This document shows, in pieces, positions 62,868 to 64,000 of a DNA stretch of 64,000 nucleotides; the stretch's first letter is position 1, and every line of letters begins with the position of its first letter. The stretch is from the NCBI RefSeq assembly GCF_900104355.1, contig NZ_FNIY01000002.1, positions 372,001 to 436,000 of the forward strand, in the 5' to 3' direction. The position numbers were made by a program, and so were the translations under genes. Below the pieces are notes generated by a model, which worked only from the letters and a program-made list of their open reading frames with translations, made no database searches and was not told the DNA's origin. Source of the DNA: Phyllobacterium sp. OV277 (GTDB taxonomy: Bacteria; Pseudomonadota; Alphaproteobacteria; Rhizobiales; Rhizobiaceae).

Positions 62868-64000
62868 ATGCCTCCTTATCGTTCACGCACAACCACACAT
62901 GGCCGCAACATGGCAGGTGCCCGCGGGCTCTGGCGCGCGACCGGCATGAAGGATGAGGATTTCGGCAAGCCGATTATTGCTGTGGTCAATTCCTTTACAC
63001 AGTTCGTTCCGGGCCACGTCCATTTGAAAGATCTCGGCCAGCTTGTCGCGCGCGAAATCGAAAGCGCTGGCGGCGTTGCCAAGGAATTCAACACGATTGC
63101 TGTCGATGATGGCATCGCCATGGGCCATGACGGCATGCTGTATTCGCTGCCATCACGCGAAATCATCGCCGACAGCGTCGAATATATGGTCAACGCCCAT
63201 TGCGCCGACGCTATGGTCTGCATTTCCAATTGCGACAAGATCACACCCGGCATGCTGATGGCCGCGCTGCGCCTCAACATTCCCGTTGTTTTCGTTTCCG
63301 GCGGCCCCATGGAAGCGGGCAAGGTTGTTTGGGATGACAAGGAAAAGAAGCTTGATCTGGTTGATGCCATGGTGGCTGCCGCCGATGACCGCATTTCCGA
63401 CGAGGAAGTGAAGGCCATCGAGCGTTCCGCTTGCCCAACCTGCGGCTCCTGCTCCGGCATGTTCACCGCTAATTCCATGAACTGCCTGACCGAAGCGCTC
63501 GGCCTGTCCCTGCCCGGCAATGGATCGACACTGGCGACCCATGCGGATCGCCGCCGCCTGTTTGTCGAAGCTGGTCATCTGGTGGTTGATCTTGCCCGCC
63601 GCTACTACGAGCAGGATGATGAAACGGCTCTGCCGCGCTCCATTGCCTCGTTCGCAGCATTTGAAAATGCCATGACGCTTGATATTGCCATGGGTGGCTC
63701 AACCAATACGGTGCTGCATTTGCTGGCCGCTGCCCATGAGGGCGAGGTTGATTTCACCATGAGTGACATTGATCGTCTGTCGCGCCGCGTGCCTGTTCTC
63801 TGCAAGGTTGCGCCTGCCGTTGCCAATGTGCACATGGAAGATGTGCATCATGCGGGTGGCGTCATGGGTATTCTTGGCGAACTTGACCGTGCCGGTCTGC
63901 TCGACACATCAGTCTATTCAGTGCATGCGGCCAACCTCGGCGCGGCACTCGACCGCTGGGATGTGGTGCGCAGCAACAACAAGTCGGTGCATGATTTCTT
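62868..64000 (+). CDS. ilvD: Dihydroxy-acid dehydratase IlvD, truncated by the window edge
   Basis: The first 377 codons of dihydroxy-acid dehydratase, the third step of isoleucine/valine synthesis. [22 protein letters not shown], Fe-S ligand Cys122 in [10 protein letters not shown], and [18 protein letters not shown] (about 188-205) are the signatures of true IlvD, distinct from the sugar-acid dehydratase at 48274. ATG 62868 has AGGA upstream. The frame is open at base 64000; the family length of about 610 residues means that about 40 percent is missing. Confidence 0.95.
   Translation, partial: MPPYRSRTTTHGRNMAGARGLWRATGMKDEDFGKPIIAVVNSFTQFVPGHVHLKDLGQLVAREIESAGGVAKEFNTIAVDDGIAMGHDGMLYSLPSREIIADSVEYMVNAHCADAMVCISNCDKITPGMLMAALRLNIPVVFVSGGPMEAGKVVWDDKEKKLDLVDAMVAAADDRISDEEVKAIERSACPTCGSCSGMFTANSMNCLTEALGLSLPGNGSTLATHADRRRLFVEAGHLVVDLARRYYEQDDETALPRSIASFAAFENAMTLDIAMGGSTNTVLHLLAAAHEGEVDFTMSDIDRLSRRVPVLCKVAPAVANVHMEDVHHAGGVMGILGELDRAGLLDTSVYSVHAANLGAALDRWDVVRSNNKSVHDF

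Overview
The window (about 64 kb) looks like chromosomal DNA of a Hyphomicrobiales/Rhizobiales alphaproteobacterium, most likely close to Brucella/Ochrobactrum or Phyllobacterium. The reasons are a rhizobial-type glycerol ABC operon (glpR-D-S-T-P-Q...U-V), small families typical of the order (DUF982, DUF992), RIME-like palindromic intergenic repeats, a tamA-tamB pair, many sugar and polyol ABC systems, and a tandem glycine riboswitch. I see no rRNA, tRNA, transposase, phage gene or CRISPR array.

Layout. 1-5.5 kb: a polar amino-acid ABC transporter in one operon with an argininosuccinate-lyase paralogue, divergent from a LysR regulator, with a truncated GNAT gene at the left edge. 5.9-20.4 kb: a long minus-strand catabolic operon that starts with its own LacI regulator and continues with a Gfo/Idh dehydrogenase, a CoA-transferase, an enoyl-CoA hydratase, an aldehyde dehydrogenase, a GtsA-like sugar ABC transporter, two GMC flavin dehydrogenases and an SDR. 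A divergent DUF993 aldolase-like gene and a GST follow; two TTGGAACGTTCCAA operators lie between the divergent units. 23.1-32.5 kb: the glycerol operon, with three extra small genes (two tandem paralogues around a 38-residue membrane peptide) between glpQ and glpU, all joined by overlapping stop/start codons. 32.7-39.1 kb: mixed small units (DoxX-like, DUF992, LysR/SDR, a DAO oxidase, VOC, AraC/EamA).

39.1-53.1 kb: a second sugar-acid island. A LacI regulator plus OtnC-like aldolase are divergent from a plus-strand operon with LtnD-like and DenD-like dehydrogenases, an SDR, an ABC transporter whose binding protein has a Tat signal, an IlvD/Edd-type dehydratase, an SDR, a fumarylacetoacetate-hydrolase-family enzyme and an MFS permease. 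This suggests a non-phosphorylative sugar-acid route (dehydratase, ketodeoxy-acid dehydrogenase, diketo hydrolase) combined with C4-acid enzymes. The kinase that normally accompanies OtnC is absent.

53.2-64 kb: tamB and tamA (outer-membrane assembly), a DUF4160/DUF2442-HTH pair with two 17-bp operators around a clear promoter, dadA under a tandem glycine riboswitch, a stand-alone AsnC ligand-binding-domain gene, and the start of ilvD at the right edge.

Protein calls are by family recognition of the translated sequence. No database search was possible; substrate assignments are inference unless stated.
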